From Pseudidiomarina taiwanensis (GTDB lineage Bacteria; Pseudomonadota; Gammaproteobacteria; Enterobacterales; Alteromonadaceae), in NCBI RefSeq assembly GCF_003987435.1, contig NZ_PIQG01000004.1:179710-243709 (forward strand): a DNA stretch of 64,000 bases, written 5' to 3'. The notes beneath the pieces were generated by a model. It saw only the letters and a list, made by a program, of their open reading frames with translations, made no database searches and was not told the origin of the DNA. This document shows positions 7,947 to 17,586 of the stretch, in pieces (within the stretch, counting starts at the first letter, position 1; the number at the start of each line of letters is the position of its first letter). The translations under genes and the position numbers were made by a program.

Positions 7947-9560
7947 ATGTCTGATCTGCACAAGTGGGATCCAGAAGACCCTGATTTCTGGGAGAAAGAG
8001 GGAAAGAAAATAGCGAATCGCAACCTATGGATATCCATTCCTAGCTTGCTAGCTGGCTTCGCTGTTTGGCTCTATTGGGGAATCATAACCGTTCAAATGC
8101 TAAATCTGGGATTCCCCTTTGCAAAGGCTGAACTCTTTACCTTGATGGCGATTGCTGGATTGACCGGCGCAACACTGAGAATTCCAAGCAGTTTCTTCAT
8201 TCGATTGTGCGGAGGGAGGAACACCATTTTCTTCACGACAGCACTGCTAATGATACCAGCGGTAGGAGCAGGATTTGCACTGCAAAATCCTGATACGCCG
8301 TTATGGCAGTTTCAACTGTTAGCACTGCTATCCGGTTTCGGCGGCGGAAACTTTGCTTCATCAATGTCAAATATCAGCTTCTTCTTCCCAAAGAAGCAGC
8401 AAGGTTTGGCACTAGGTATGAACGCAGGGCTAGGTAACTTTGGTGTTACCACGATGCAAATTGTTGTACCACTGTTCATGACATTCGCTGCCTTTGGTGC
8501 TTTTAGTGGCGACCCGATGACGCTGATCAACGCATCAGGCACGCTCATCGGTAAAATTCCTGCAGGCACGGAAAGCTATATTTCAAACGCCGGTTTTGTC
8601 TGGTTGTTATTACTTGTCCCTCTATTCTTCCTATCATGGTTTGGTATGAATAATATTCGTACGCCTGATGTTTCTCCAAACATAGGTAACCCTCTAACAT
8701 CTTTTGCTCTGATTACGGTTATGCTCAGTATCGGTCTGGTTGTGGCTGCTTTTGGCTTATGGTTGATGCTACCTGAGACTGCAAATGGTTCTGGATTCGG
8801 GGTACCCAAGGAAGTTGTATTAGTACTGGTTGTGACTGCCACCGTCGTTATCTTAAAAATGTTACCAGGTTCAATTGGTGAGAGTCTGACTCGCCAATAT
8901 CAAATCTTTAACAACAAACACACTTGGGTGATGAGTGTGATTTATACGATGACCTTCGGTTCGTTTATCGGTTTTGCGGCCTCTTTTCCGCTCGCGATCA
9001 AAGTTATTTTTGGCTACAGCCACGTTATGGTCGACGGAGTGATGACACACAATACCATCAACCCTAATGGGCCAAGTGCTTTAATGTACGCCTGGATGGG
9101 GCCATTCATCGGTGCACTTATTCGTCCGTTAGGTGGTTGGATTTCGGACAAAGTCGGTGGTGCACTGGTAACACAAATCTGTTCAATTGTCATGATTGGT
9201 AGTGCACTCGGTGCAGCTTATTATATGCAGGCAGCCTATCAATCAGCGACGCCGGAAGAGTTTTTCATTCAATTCTTCGTGTTGTTCCTGATTCTCTTTG
9301 CCGCTACAGGTATCGGTAATGGTTCAACCTTCAGAACCATCGCGCAAGTATTCCCTAAAGAACAAGCGGGCCCAGTACTTGGTTGGACGTCAGCAGTAGC
9401 TGCATATGGTGCCTTTTACATACCAAAGGTTATTGGTGAGCAAATTCAGGCAACTACTCCTGAAGTCGCGTTGATTGGATTTGCAGTGTTCTATGGTGTC
9501 TGCGTCTTGATTAACTACTGGTTCTATTTACGTAAGGACGGCGAATTCTACAATCCTTAG
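7947..9560 (+). CDS. narK: Nitrate/nitrite transporter NarK
   Basis: NarK is an MFS carrier that moves nitrate in and nitrite out across the inner membrane. The 537-residue protein has about twelve hydrophobic helices and both nitrate signature regions: GFGGGNFASSMSNISFFFP in the first half and GIGNGSTFRTIAQVFP followed by AGPVLGWTSAVAAYGAF in the second. The ATG at 7947 has TTGGAG about eight bases upstream. An earlier in-frame ATG at 7920 adds nine residues without a site. Only one NarK is present. A strong hairpin follows the gene. Confidence 0.95.
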   Translation: MSDLHKWDPEDPDFWEKEGKKIANRNLWISIPSLLAGFAVWLYWGIITVQMLNLGFPFAKAELFTLMAIAGLTGATLRIPSSFFIRLCGGRNTIFFTTALLMIPAVGAGFALQNPDTPLWQFQLLALLSGFGGGNFASSMSNISFFFPKKQQGLALGMNAGLGNFGVTTMQIVVPLFMTFAAFGAFSGDPMTLINASGTLIGKIPAGTESYISNAGFVWLLLLVPLFFLSWFGMNNIRTPDVSPNIGNPLTSFALITVMLSIGLVVAAFGLWLMLPETANGSGFGVPKEVVLVLVVTATVVILKMLPGSIGESLTRQYQIFNNKHTWVMSVIYTMTFGSFIGFAASFPLAIKVIFGYSHVMVDGVMTHNTINPNGPSALMYAWMGPFIGALIRPLGGWISDKVGGALVTQICSIVMIGSALGAAYYMQAAYQSATPEEFFIQFFVLFLILFAATGIGNGSTFRTIAQVFPKEQAGPVLGWTSAVAAYGAFYIPKVIGEQIQATTPEVALIGFAVFYGVCVLINYWFYLRKDGEFYNP

Positions 9561-9574
9561 GAAGTCCGAATAAT

Positions 9575-9610
9575 CGATAATAAGGTGCGAACGATCGCAC
9601 CTTATTATCG
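9575..9610. terminator. 16-bp perfect hairpin after narK
   Basis: CGATAATAAGGTGCGA (9575-9590) pairs perfectly with TCGCACCTTATTATCG (9595-9610) around a four-base loop. Only a short T run follows. It likely ends or trims the narK transcript and may stabilise its 3' end before modA. Confidence 0.7.
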
Positions 9611-9632
9611 GTTTACCATGGTTGAGACTCTC

Positions 9633-10412
9633 ATGCGTTTAAAGCTATTTTTCTCATTGATAACCCTGTTTTTTCATTTGAATGTATATGCTGAAGAGCT
9701 GTTAATAGCAGCTGCGTCTGATCTTAAATTTGCGATGAGAGATATCGTTAGTTTATTTGAGACTGCAAATCCAGACGTGGCCGTCAAAACGTCGTTTGGT
9801 TCGTCAGGCAAGTTTCTTACGCAGATCCGCAATGGAGCACCTTATGATCTGTATTTCTCAGCAGACATAAGCTTCCCACAACAGCTAAAAGCAATGGGCT
9901 ATTCTTCGTCGGCTGTTGTCCCATACGCAAAGGGGCGATTAGTTCTATTGAGCTATAAAAACGATTTGTCTAACGGTCAACTCGATTCTTTGCTTCACGC
10001 TGACTTTGAGAGAATCGCTATTGCCAATCCAAGGCATGCACCCTATGGCATGAGAGCCAAAGAAGTACTGGTTCAAGCTGGATTGTGGACTCAACTGACT
10101 TCAAAAATCATCTATGGTGATAGCGTTTCCCATACTGCTCAACTTATCGTTAATCAGCATGTCGATGCGGGTATTGTTGCCTTGTCGTTGGTAAAATCTG
10201 CATGGAATTCCTCAAGAGCCTCCTACATATTAATACCGGAGACTCTCCATTCTCCGCTACTCCAAGGTTTTATTGTCACCCAACACGGTGGAGACAACCC
10301 TACCGCGTGGCGATTTCATTCATTTATGCAAAGTGGAGAGGTCGCAAAAATTCTGACAGAATATGGGTTTGAAACACCTAATCAGGAGGCTATAAGTGCT
10401 GTCGGCGGGTGA
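9633..10412 (+). CDS. modA: Periplasmic molybdate-binding protein ModA
   Basis: ModA captures molybdate for the ModBC transporter. The product is 259 residues from the ATG at 9633, which gives a clean signal peptide MRLKLFFSLITLFFHLNVYA followed by EELLIAAASDLKFAM, the typical mature start. Other motifs are VKTSFGSSGKFLTQI, DLYFSAD and ANPRHAPYGMRAKEVL. An in-frame ATG at 9618 is the alternative. The 9585 GTG lies inside the narK hairpin and is rejected. It overlaps modB by 17 bases. Confidence 0.9.
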   Translation: MRLKLFFSLITLFFHLNVYAEELLIAAASDLKFAMRDIVSLFETANPDVAVKTSFGSSGKFLTQIRNGAPYDLYFSADISFPQQLKAMGYSSSAVVPYAKGRLVLLSYKNDLSNGQLDSLLHADFERIAIANPRHAPYGMRAKEVLVQAGLWTQLTSKIIYGDSVSHTAQLIVNQHVDAGIVALSLVKSAWNSSRASYILIPETLHSPLLQGFIVTQHGGDNPTAWRFHSFMQSGEVAKILTEYGFETPNQEAISAVGG

Positions 10413-11088
10413 TATGCAAGCGTTGCTTTTGACCTTGAAGCTGGCGAGTACGGTAACCGTCATTCTGTTGGTTTTCGGAATTCCGTTTTCTTGGTGGTTA
10501 GCGAGGTCTCATTCCAAACTCACCAGCTTTTTAACTGCGTTGGTGGCCATGCCTCTGATCTTGCCACCCACAGTGCTCGGATTTTACTTATTATTACTGT
10601 TAGGCCCCGAGGGGCCTATTGGCAAAGTCACAACGCAGTTGGGTATTGGCGTGTTTCCCTTTACGTTTTCAGGTTTGGTCATAGCCTCAATTATTTATTC
10701 CTTACCCTTCACAATACAGCCGCTTGTATCAGCTTTTGAGGCCATCCCTACTCGAACATTAGAAGTCGCTTCAACATTGAGGGCCTCAGCTATCGATGCT
10801 TTCTTTTCTGTCGTGTTGCCATTATCCAAGAGCGGCATTCTCACCGCTATTGTTTTGACCTTTGCCCATACAGTCGGCGAATTTGGCGTTATTTTGATGA
10901 TTGGAGGCAATATTCCGGGTGAAACGCAAGTTGTATCAATTCAAATTTATGACCATGTAGAGAGTATGGATTACGGCGCCGCACATAAGCTGTCATTAAT
11001 CATGCTAATCTTTTCATTTATAACATTAACATTTCTGCAATGGATCCGGCGTCGACGGTTTGCATTCGTTCCCGTGAAGAGGCGGTAA
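10396..11088 (+). CDS. modB: Molybdate ABC transporter permease ModB
   Basis: This 230-residue inner-membrane permease has five or six hydrophobic helices and the coupling loop EVASTLRASAIDAFFSVVLPLSKSGILTA, matching the permease EAA-type motif. The GTG at 10396 is supported by AGGAGG seven bases upstream, inside the modA end. An ATG at 10414 is a possible later start. It forms the pore for molybdate and works with ModC. Confidence 0.93.
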   Translation: MLSAGDMQALLLTLKLASTVTVILLVFGIPFSWWLARSHSKLTSFLTALVAMPLILPPTVLGFYLLLLLGPEGPIGKVTTQLGIGVFPFTFSGLVIASIIYSLPFTIQPLVSAFEAIPTRTLEVASTLRASAIDAFFSVVLPLSKSGILTAIVLTFAHTVGEFGVILMIGGNIPGETQVVSIQIYDHVESMDYGAAHKLSLIMLIFSFITLTFLQWIRRRRFAFVPVKRR

Positions 11089-11090
11089 TT

Positions 11091-12149
11091 GTGGAACTCG
11101 CTTATAGGCTTTCTAAAGGGCGTTTTAATCTGAATGTTGCTCTTAAACTTCCCGAAACTGGCATTACTGTGCTTTATGGGCATTCTGGGTGCGGCAAAAC
11201 AACATTGCTGCGCTGTGTCGCTGGCCTGGAGAAGGAGGCAGCTGGATACTTTTCTATCGGTGATGAAGTTTGGGATAGCCCAAAAACTAAGCTTAAGCCG
11301 CACAAGCGAGCCATTGGCTATGTCTTTCAAGAGCCAAGTCTATTTAGCCATCTCAGCGTTAAGGATAATCTTCTCTATGGCATCAAACGTGCCGTTCACG
11401 CAAGCAAACAGAACCTAGATGAAGCAATTTCCGTGTTGGGAATTGAACACTTACTGGAACAAAAAACTGTAGCACTATCAGGTGGGGAAGCACAGCGTGT
11501 CGGCATTGCTCGTGCATTGGCGTTGAACCCCAAGATTTTGCTGTTTGATGAACCACTGGCATCTCTTGACGATGACCGAAAACGCGAGATTTTACCTTTC
11601 TTAAAGCGTGTTAAGCGGCAACTGAGCATACCCATGTTATACGTTACTCACGCAGCGCCAGAAGTGGCAATGCTAGCAGATCATGTTGTTGTTATGCATG
11701 AAGGTAGTGTGGTATCAAGTGATTCGCTGTCGGCCTCGCTTTCAAATGAGATGTTACCACTAAGACTCAATGATGAGATATCGACGGTCTTGTCAGGCAA
11801 GGTAATAAAGATTGACAAACAGTGGCACTTAGCTTGTATGTCTATTGGCGACCAAGCACTTTGGATACCCAACAATAGTTTTAAGATAGGCAACCAAGTA
11901 AGAGTTCAAGTCTTTGGGAAAGATGTCAGCTTGGCGAATTCTGTAAGTAAAAACAGTTTTCAAAACGTGCTCAACGCTCAGATTGTAGCAATCAATGAAG
12001 GTGAGCACCCAAGTCAAGTAATTGTTAAAGCTACTGTAGGAGAAAATGCTTTTATGGTTTCAGTAACCAAACGCGCATTGGCAAATCTAGGTTTGGGCGT
12101 TGGCAGTCGAGCGCTATTGCAGGTGAAATCAGTTGCAATTCACAGTTGA
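11091..12149 (+). CDS. modC: Molybdate ABC transporter ATPase ModC
   Basis: ModC powers molybdate import. The 352-residue protein has Walker A GHSGCGKTT, the Q loop YVFQEPSLF, signature LSGGEAQRVGIARAL, Walker B ILLFDEPLASLDD and a C-terminal molybdate-binding TOBE-type domain (about residues 280-350). The GTG at 11091 starts two bases after modB stops and follows GAGGCGG. The upstream ATG at 11040 would overlap modB by 49 bases. The gene ends 25 bases from the convergent narX, with no clear terminator between. Confidence 0.93.
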   Translation: MELAYRLSKGRFNLNVALKLPETGITVLYGHSGCGKTTLLRCVAGLEKEAAGYFSIGDEVWDSPKTKLKPHKRAIGYVFQEPSLFSHLSVKDNLLYGIKRAVHASKQNLDEAISVLGIEHLLEQKTVALSGGEAQRVGIARALALNPKILLFDEPLASLDDDRKREILPFLKRVKRQLSIPMLYVTHAAPEVAMLADHVVVMHEGSVVSSDSLSASLSNEMLPLRLNDEISTVLSGKVIKIDKQWHLACMSIGDQALWIPNNSFKIGNQVRVQVFGKDVSLANSVSKNSFQNVLNAQIVAINEGEHPSQVIVKATVGENAFMVSVTKRALANLGLGVGSRALLQVKSVAIHS

Positions 12150-12174
12150 TAGGATAGGCCAAAAGCGCGGGGAA

Positions 12175-14028
12175 TTAAGCACTCTTGCTCTTTACCTCAA
12201 GTGTTCGAGCATATTCAGGCACAAAACTAAACATAACCATGGTGCCACGCTCATCATTGCGTTTGACAGATAGATCACCATCCAAATTCCGGCTGCGTTC
12301 CTTCATAATGGCTAGGCCGTAGTGATTTAGCTTATTCGGGTCTTCAGGGATACCTATTCCGTTGTCTTTAACCGTTAATATCACTTCTGATAAGGAATTA
12401 CTGGTTATGCCAATTTCAATATTGGAGCCCTTAGAATGATAGAATGCATTTTGGGTCGCTTCTCTGGCAATTTGTAAAAGATGTATTTCTTCTTGAGGCG
12501 TGAAGGGAATATTGCTTACGTGATAATTAAGCGTAAAACTGAAATCGTCTGAGCGGTTTTGCAATTGCGAAATCGTTTGCTCTAACGCAGCTTTAATGCC
12601 CTGGCCATCGAGTTTCAATCTAAAAGTCGTTAGCAATTCACGCAGTTCACTGTAAGCCGCGCCAAGTCCATTTTTTAACTCATCAATGACTTGGTCTATT
12701 TGCTCCTGAGCACTGTCTTTTTGCTGCAGGCGTTGCAATCGAGTTACCTGAATTTTTAGGTAGGACAATGCCTGCGCCAGAGAGTCATGCAGTTCTCTGG
12801 CAATTATCGTGCGTTCGTTCATCAAAGCGATACGCCGCCCCTGTTCGTTTTGATGTTTCATGCTAAGACCATTGGCGACCTGTTCAGCAATGGCTTCAAA
12901 CAGCTGGTGCTGCCAGTCTTCCAGAATACTCCCTTCAGCCAAACTCACCACCAAGACACCATAGTGTTGATCCCCAATACTTAACTGATACTTCATTTGC
13001 CCATTAACAGGTGGAAAAAGTGAATCATGCTCAGTACAGTTGTGACAGAGCTGTTGTTGGCATTTGTCTGGAATCGTTTTTTCGGTACTCATCAAATGTT
13101 CGTATGGGCCCGTGCCTTGCGCTGTCATAATGCAAAGATCCAAGTCTTTTACACCAGTCACCTCTGCCAGCTTGTTGAGTAATGGTTGAAAATCAACAGA
13201 ACCTGGTTCGACTTCATTAAGTCTGCGAGATACTTGAAACAGCAATTCGAGCGATTGATTTGAACGTGACAATTTTCTGGTCTTGCGCTTAATTTGTTCT
13301 TCTAGTTGTGATTTTGAACGGTACAAGCTACCGCTCATTTTGTTGATTGTTCTAGCCAGTAATGCAAACTCACCTTTGCCTGTTTCTTCTGCTCTCGCAG
13401 TGAAATCTCCTTTACCTATTCGACGAGCTACTAACGTCAGGTTCGACAGCGGTTGCTCGATATGACGATGTACAATCACCATCGCTAGCGCAATCAGAAT
13501 TAAGGTACTGAATAATGCTAAACTCTGCACTAGTCGGATCGTAGCAATATTGGTTTCAGCATATTTTTGATAAGCAACAACAAGTAGTTCGATGTCTTTT
13601 ACCAGTTTGTTAAAAACCTCCAAACTGGAAGTGTTGGAGTTACCTGGAGATGTCAAAGTGGTTTGGATTAACGGCTTAACTTGTTCACTCCAGTTGTTCG
13701 CAACAATAGCATGATGTTTTGCGATATCGCCGCTATCTCGAAGTGCTTGTTGACTGACTAGCACGCCTGTATTCAAAGTCTTGTCAAATTCTTCAACTAA
13801 TTGATTGATGGTCTGAATGTCGTCTGGATTGTCCTGCATGACGCTATGAATTCGATATGTCTGCATCCTCAAAGAGCCGGCTACATTCACCGCCTGAGCA
13901 TCGAACTGCGCACCGTCACTCATAAATACGGTAGTAAACATACTGACGATCGCTAAAAAGCTCACCGAAAACATTAATGCGGCGATTTTAAAAACAGTCG
14001 AATGTAAGAAGCTTTTAATTGGTTGCAT
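12175..14028 (-). CDS. narX: Nitrate/nitrite sensor histidine kinase NarX
   Basis: This 617-residue sensor has a first membrane helix near residues 13-35, a periplasmic ligand region with the P-box-like segment SLRMQTYRI, a second helix near 168-190, a HAMP linker, and a cytoplasmic linker with a cysteine group (DKCQQQLCHNCTEH) as in NarX/NarQ. The H-box is ARELHDSLAQALSYLK of the HPK7 type, followed by an HATPase domain ending with DNGIGIPED and GLAIMKERS. It phosphorylates NarL when nitrate is present. It is transcribed divergently from narG. Confidence 0.93.
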   Translation of the reverse strand: MQPIKSFLHSTVFKIAALMFSVSFLAIVSMFTTVFMSDGAQFDAQAVNVAGSLRMQTYRIHSVMQDNPDDIQTINQLVEEFDKTLNTGVLVSQQALRDSGDIAKHHAIVANNWSEQVKPLIQTTLTSPGNSNTSSLEVFNKLVKDIELLVVAYQKYAETNIATIRLVQSLALFSTLILIALAMVIVHRHIEQPLSNLTLVARRIGKGDFTARAEETGKGEFALLARTINKMSGSLYRSKSQLEEQIKRKTRKLSRSNQSLELLFQVSRRLNEVEPGSVDFQPLLNKLAEVTGVKDLDLCIMTAQGTGPYEHLMSTEKTIPDKCQQQLCHNCTEHDSLFPPVNGQMKYQLSIGDQHYGVLVVSLAEGSILEDWQHQLFEAIAEQVANGLSMKHQNEQGRRIALMNERTIIARELHDSLAQALSYLKIQVTRLQRLQQKDSAQEQIDQVIDELKNGLGAAYSELRELLTTFRLKLDGQGIKAALEQTISQLQNRSDDFSFTLNYHVSNIPFTPQEEIHLLQIAREATQNAFYHSKGSNIEIGITSNSLSEVILTVKDNGIGIPEDPNKLNHYGLAIMKERSRNLDGDLSVKRNDERGTMVMFSFVPEYARTLEVKSKSA

Positions 14029-14158
14029 TGGTAATGTAGAAACTAAGTCGACTCACAAGTGATACCTACAAAGATTAGTCTATCCTCAATTTGAAGTCTG
14101 TTCTCAATGACTTCAGTCTAGACCCCTTTAATACAAAGGAAAAGCAAAAAAGACTCTC

Positions 14159-14174
14159 TACCACTTTGGTGGTA
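14159..14174. promoter_or_regulatory. NarL-type 7-2-7 inverted repeat before narG
   Basis: TACCACT, TT, GGTGGTA is a nearly perfect 16-base palindrome with the 7-2-7 layout. One arm is identical to the arm before narK. It lies 125-140 bases before the narG start and in the narX-narG divergent space, so NarL could act on both. A single heptamer-like TACCTAC lies near 14066. Confidence 0.6.
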
Positions 14175-14297
14175 ACTCCCCTATTCACCGCTGTTTTCGG
14201 GCTCTTGCCGTGCGAATAACAATACACTTTAATCCGTATAGAGCTTGAGTTTGCAACGCATCGTATGGTTGCTATTCCATTGATAAAGGAGTCTGGC

Positions 14298-16436
14298 GTG
14301 AGTCATTTTTTAGACAGATTGCAGTTCTTCAAACGTAACGAAGAGCCGTTCTCAAACGGTCACGGGGTTACTACGAATGAAAGTAGAGGGTGGGAGGACG
14401 GATATCGCCGTCGTTGGCAGCATGACAAAGTTGTGCGTTCAACCCATGGTGTTAATTGTACCGGGTCATGTTCCTGGAAAATCTACGTGAAAGATGGATT
14501 GGTAACCTGGGAAACTCAGCAAACCGATTATCCACGTACGCGCCCAGACCTTCCTAACCATGAGCCCAGAGGTTGCCCGAGGGGCGCAAGTTACTCTTGG
14601 TACATCTACAGTGCCAATCGCCTCAAGCATCCAAAAATCCGTAAACGCTTAGTCAAACTGTGGCGAGCAGCGAAAGCCCAACACAAGGATCCGGTTGAGG
14701 CTTGGCGCTCGATTGTTGAAGATCCCGCAAAAGCCAAAGAATACAAACAACAACGAGGCCTGGGGGGATTTGTTCGCGCTAACTGGAACGAAGCTAACGA
14801 GATCATCGCGGCTGCGAATGTATATACGGCAAAAACTTACGGCCCTGACCGCATTACCGGCTTTTCACCAATCCCTGCTATGTCTATGGTTTCCTATGCG
14901 GCGGGTGCGCGCTATCTGTCGTTGATAGGTGGAAACTGCCTAAGCTTTTATGACTGGTACTGTGATTTACCGCCAGCATCTCCCCAAATTTGGGGTGAAC
15001 AGACTGATGTGCCAGAGTCGGCTGATTGGTATAACTCAAACTACATTATTTGCTGGGGCTCAAACGTTCCGCAAACACGCACACCAGATGCGCACTTCCT
15101 CACAGAAGTCCGCTACAAAGGTACTAAGGTCATCGGTATCACGCCTGATTATTCTGAAGTGGCAAAACTTACTGACCAGTGGCTGGCACCAAAACAGGGG
15201 ACTGATGCAGCATTAGCGATGGCATTTGGCCACGTTATTCTTAAAGAATTCCATGTTGAGAAACCATCAGCATATTTTGCCGATTATGTGAAACGTTATA
15301 CCGACTTCCCTGTTCTGGTCATGCTTGACAAAGCTGAGGACGGCAGTCTGCATCAGGGGCGGTTCCTCAGAGCGTCAGATTTAGATGGTCAACTCGGTCA
15401 AGACAACAACCCTGAATGGAAAACCATCTCGGTCAATGATAAAGATGGCGAATTAGTTTCGCCTACAGGCTCAGTCGGTTATCGCTGGGGTGAAAAAGGG
15501 AAATGGAATATTACCCAAACTGATGGTAAATCAGGTGATGAACTCGATTTACGAGTAAGTCTGAAAGGTAGTCATGATGAACTGGTCAGTGTTGCTTTCC
15601 CATATTTTGGTGGTGCGGAGCATGAATTTGGTTACTTCCAGAATACTGAGCATGACGATGTGTTGCTGCGCAAAGTACCAGCGAAGAAAGTCAAACTCGC
15701 TGATGGCTCTGAAACCTATGTTGCCACTGTTTTTGACTTAACACTTGCCAACTACGGTGTTGACAATGGTTATGACGATCCGAATGTGGCCAGCAGTTAC
15801 GACCAAGACATTCCATACACACCGGCTTGGCAGGAACAAATCACCGGCGTACCGCGCGCGGATGTGATCAAAGTCGCGAGAGAATTCGCAACTAACGCAG
15901 ACAAGACCAAAGGTCGCTCCATGGTGATAGTTGGTGCAGGTATGAACCACTGGTATCACATGGATATGAACTACCGTGGTCTCATTAATATGTTAATGAT
16001 GTGTGGTTGCATCGGTCAAAGTGGTGGCGGTTGGGCACACTATGTGGGGCAAGAGAAACTGCGCCCACAAACTGGCTGGCAACCGCTGGCGTTTGGTCTT
16101 GACTGGCAACGTCCACCGCGCCATATGAACGGAACCTCTTTCTTTTACAATCATTCAAGCCAATGGCGCTATGAGAAGTTGGAAATGACAGAGGTTATTT
16201 CTCCAACAGCAGATAAGACTAAATGGTCTGGTTCGATTATTGATTTTAATAGTCGAGCTGAACGTATGGGGTGGCTGCCATCTGCGCCACAACTCGGTAT
16301 AAACCCGCTCCAGCTTTGCAGAGATGCAGAAGTTGCCGGTAAGGCTCCACAAGACTATGCGGTGGAAAAACTCAAAAGTGGTGAGCTTAACTTTGCCTGC
16401 TTATGTAATCCCCCCGAAAAATCGGAGCAGTTATAA
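14298..16436 (+). pseudogene. narG: narG 5' part (nitrate reductase alpha), cut by an IS
   Basis: NarG is the molybdenum catalytic subunit of membrane nitrate reductase. This fragment contributes 702 true codons, up to 16403, then runs ten codons into the insertion sequence and stops. It contains the FS0 iron-sulfur ligands in the HGVNCTGSCSW region plus a later cysteine in EPRGCPRG, and the molybdenum aspartate region YCDLPPASP. The GTG at 14298 follows AAGGAG. The ATG at 14265 lacks a site. Joined to the 3' part after removal of the IS and one CTTA copy, the frame continues as FACLEPENPQ for 1258 residues, close to the 1247 of E. coli NarG. Confidence 0.95.
16400..16415 (+). repeat. Left target duplication and left terminal inverted repeat
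   Basis: CTTA at 16400-16403 is the left copy of the 4-bp target duplication. The element begins at 16404 with TGTAATCCCCCC, identical over 12 bases to the reverse complement of the right end. Inner bases (AGCAGTTAT and GTAGAA) are also partly shared. Confidence 0.9.
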
Positions 16437-16474
16437 GTAGAAAATTCCGTTAAACTAAAACGAAGGAGTTTTCT

Positions 16475-16741
16475 ATGCGCAAATCACGATACACAGACAG
16501 TCAGATCTTAGCGATTCTGAAACAAAACGAGAACGGTGTACCCGTTCCGGAGCTTTGCCGTGAACACGGCATGAGCTCGGCTCAATTTTATAAATGGCGC
16601 GCCAAGTTTGGCGGCATGGACGCATCCATGATGAAACGCCTTAAAGAGCTTGAAGATGAGAATAAACGCCTCAAGAAAATGTATGCCGAAGAGCGACTCA
16701 AGGCTGAGATCCGCAAGGAAGCCCTTGAGGGAAAGCTGTAA
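16475..16741 (+). CDS. IS3-family OrfA (transposase DNA-binding subunit)
   Basis: This 88-residue protein has a helix-turn-helix ([43 protein letters not shown], shown here by positions 3-46) and a leucine-zipper-like coiled coil from about residue 55. It binds the element ends. A slippery heptamer near its 3' end feeds ribosomes into orfB. The ATG follows GAAGGAG. Confidence 0.93.
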   Translation: MRKSRYTDSQILAILKQNENGVPVPELCREHGMSSAQFYKWRAKFGGMDASMMKRLKELEDENKRLKKMYAEERLKAEIRKEALEGKL

Positions 16742-16766
16742 AGCCATCTCAGCGCAAAGAGATGGC
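16729..16766 (+). promoter_or_regulatory. Programmed -1 frameshift signal joining OrfA and OrfB
   Basis: The heptamer GGGAAAG (16729-16735) is in the canonical G GGA AAG phase of orfA. Seven bases later an 8-bp stem GCCATCTC/GAGATGGC (16743-16750/16759-16766) can form. orfB is in the -1 frame and reads on from the shift site without a stop. The orfB ATG at 16762 lies in the stem. Confidence 0.85.
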
Positions 16767-17562
16767 GCAAGCTGCCATTCAACGTCATGGTATTAGCGTT
16801 CGTTTTGCCTGTGTTTGTATGGGTATTAGCGAGAGCTGTTACCACTACCAAAGCAAACTCAGCGATGAAAACGCTGTGATTGCTGACTGGTTGCTGCGCT
16901 TAACCACCGCGCACAAGCGCTGGGGTTTTGGTTTATGCTTTTTGCACTTGCGTAACGTGAAAGGGTTTCCATGGAACCACAAACGCGTGTATCGCATTTA
17001 CCGAGAGCTAGAGCTGAACTTACGAATTAAACCTAAGCGTCGCCTGCGACGCGACAAACCGGACGCTTTAAGCGTACCAACAGCAATGAATCAAGTTTGG
17101 TCAATGGATTTTATGTCCGACAGCTTGGCTGATGGGCGTCTACTTCGAACATTTAACGTTATTGATGATTACAACCGCGAAGGGTTAACCATTGAAGTTG
17201 ATTTATCATTGCCAAGTGCTCGCGTTATTCGTGCATTAGAGCAAGTCATTGAATGGCGAGGAAAACCTGCGGCGATTCGCTGCGACAATGGCCCAGAATA
17301 TTTGTCAAGCGAGCTGATTAACTGGGCTGAAAAACATCAAATTACGATGCTCTACATTCAACCAGGTAAACCGACTCAGAATGCCTATGTTGAACGATTT
17401 AATCGAACAGTTCGTCATGAATGGCTCGATTTACACCTGTTCGATAGCGTTGAGCATGCACAAGAACTTGCCACTCAGTGGCTTTGGCTTTATAACAACG
17501 AGCGGCCTAACACCGCCATCGGAGGCATTCCGCCCAAACAATTAACGCAAGCGGTTCATTAA
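16762..17562 (+). CDS. IS3-family OrfB (DDE transposase catalytic part)
   Basis: The 266-residue open frame from ATG 16762 carries the retroviral-integrase fold. The catalytic acids are the D in WSMDFMSD, the D in CDNGPEY and the E in [10 protein letters not shown]. The N-terminal HTH_21-like segment ([13 protein letters not shown]) is present. The functional product is probably the OrfAB fusion made by the -1 shift at 16729, which would add codons from 16735 onward. No damage is visible. Confidence 0.93.
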   Translation: MAQAAIQRHGISVRFACVCMGISESCYHYQSKLSDENAVIADWLLRLTTAHKRWGFGLCFLHLRNVKGFPWNHKRVYRIYRELELNLRIKPKRRLRRDKPDALSVPTAMNQVWSMDFMSDSLADGRLLRTFNVIDDYNREGLTIEVDLSLPSARVIRALEQVIEWRGKPAAIRCDNGPEYLSSELINWAEKHQITMLYIQPGKPTQNAYVERFNRTVRHEWLDLHLFDSVEHAQELATQWLWLYNNERPNTAIGGIPPKQLTQAVH

Positions 17563-17586
17563 TTCTACGAATAACTGCTGCTTAAA

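Noticed and set aside
9585..9632. GTG start for modA inside the narK hairpin
   Set aside because: It would place a ribosome site in a 16-bp stem and put extra residues before a clean signal peptide.
14085..14115. TTGA...TCAA pair before narG as FNR site
   Set aside because: The spacing is nine bases instead of six between TTGA and TCAA.
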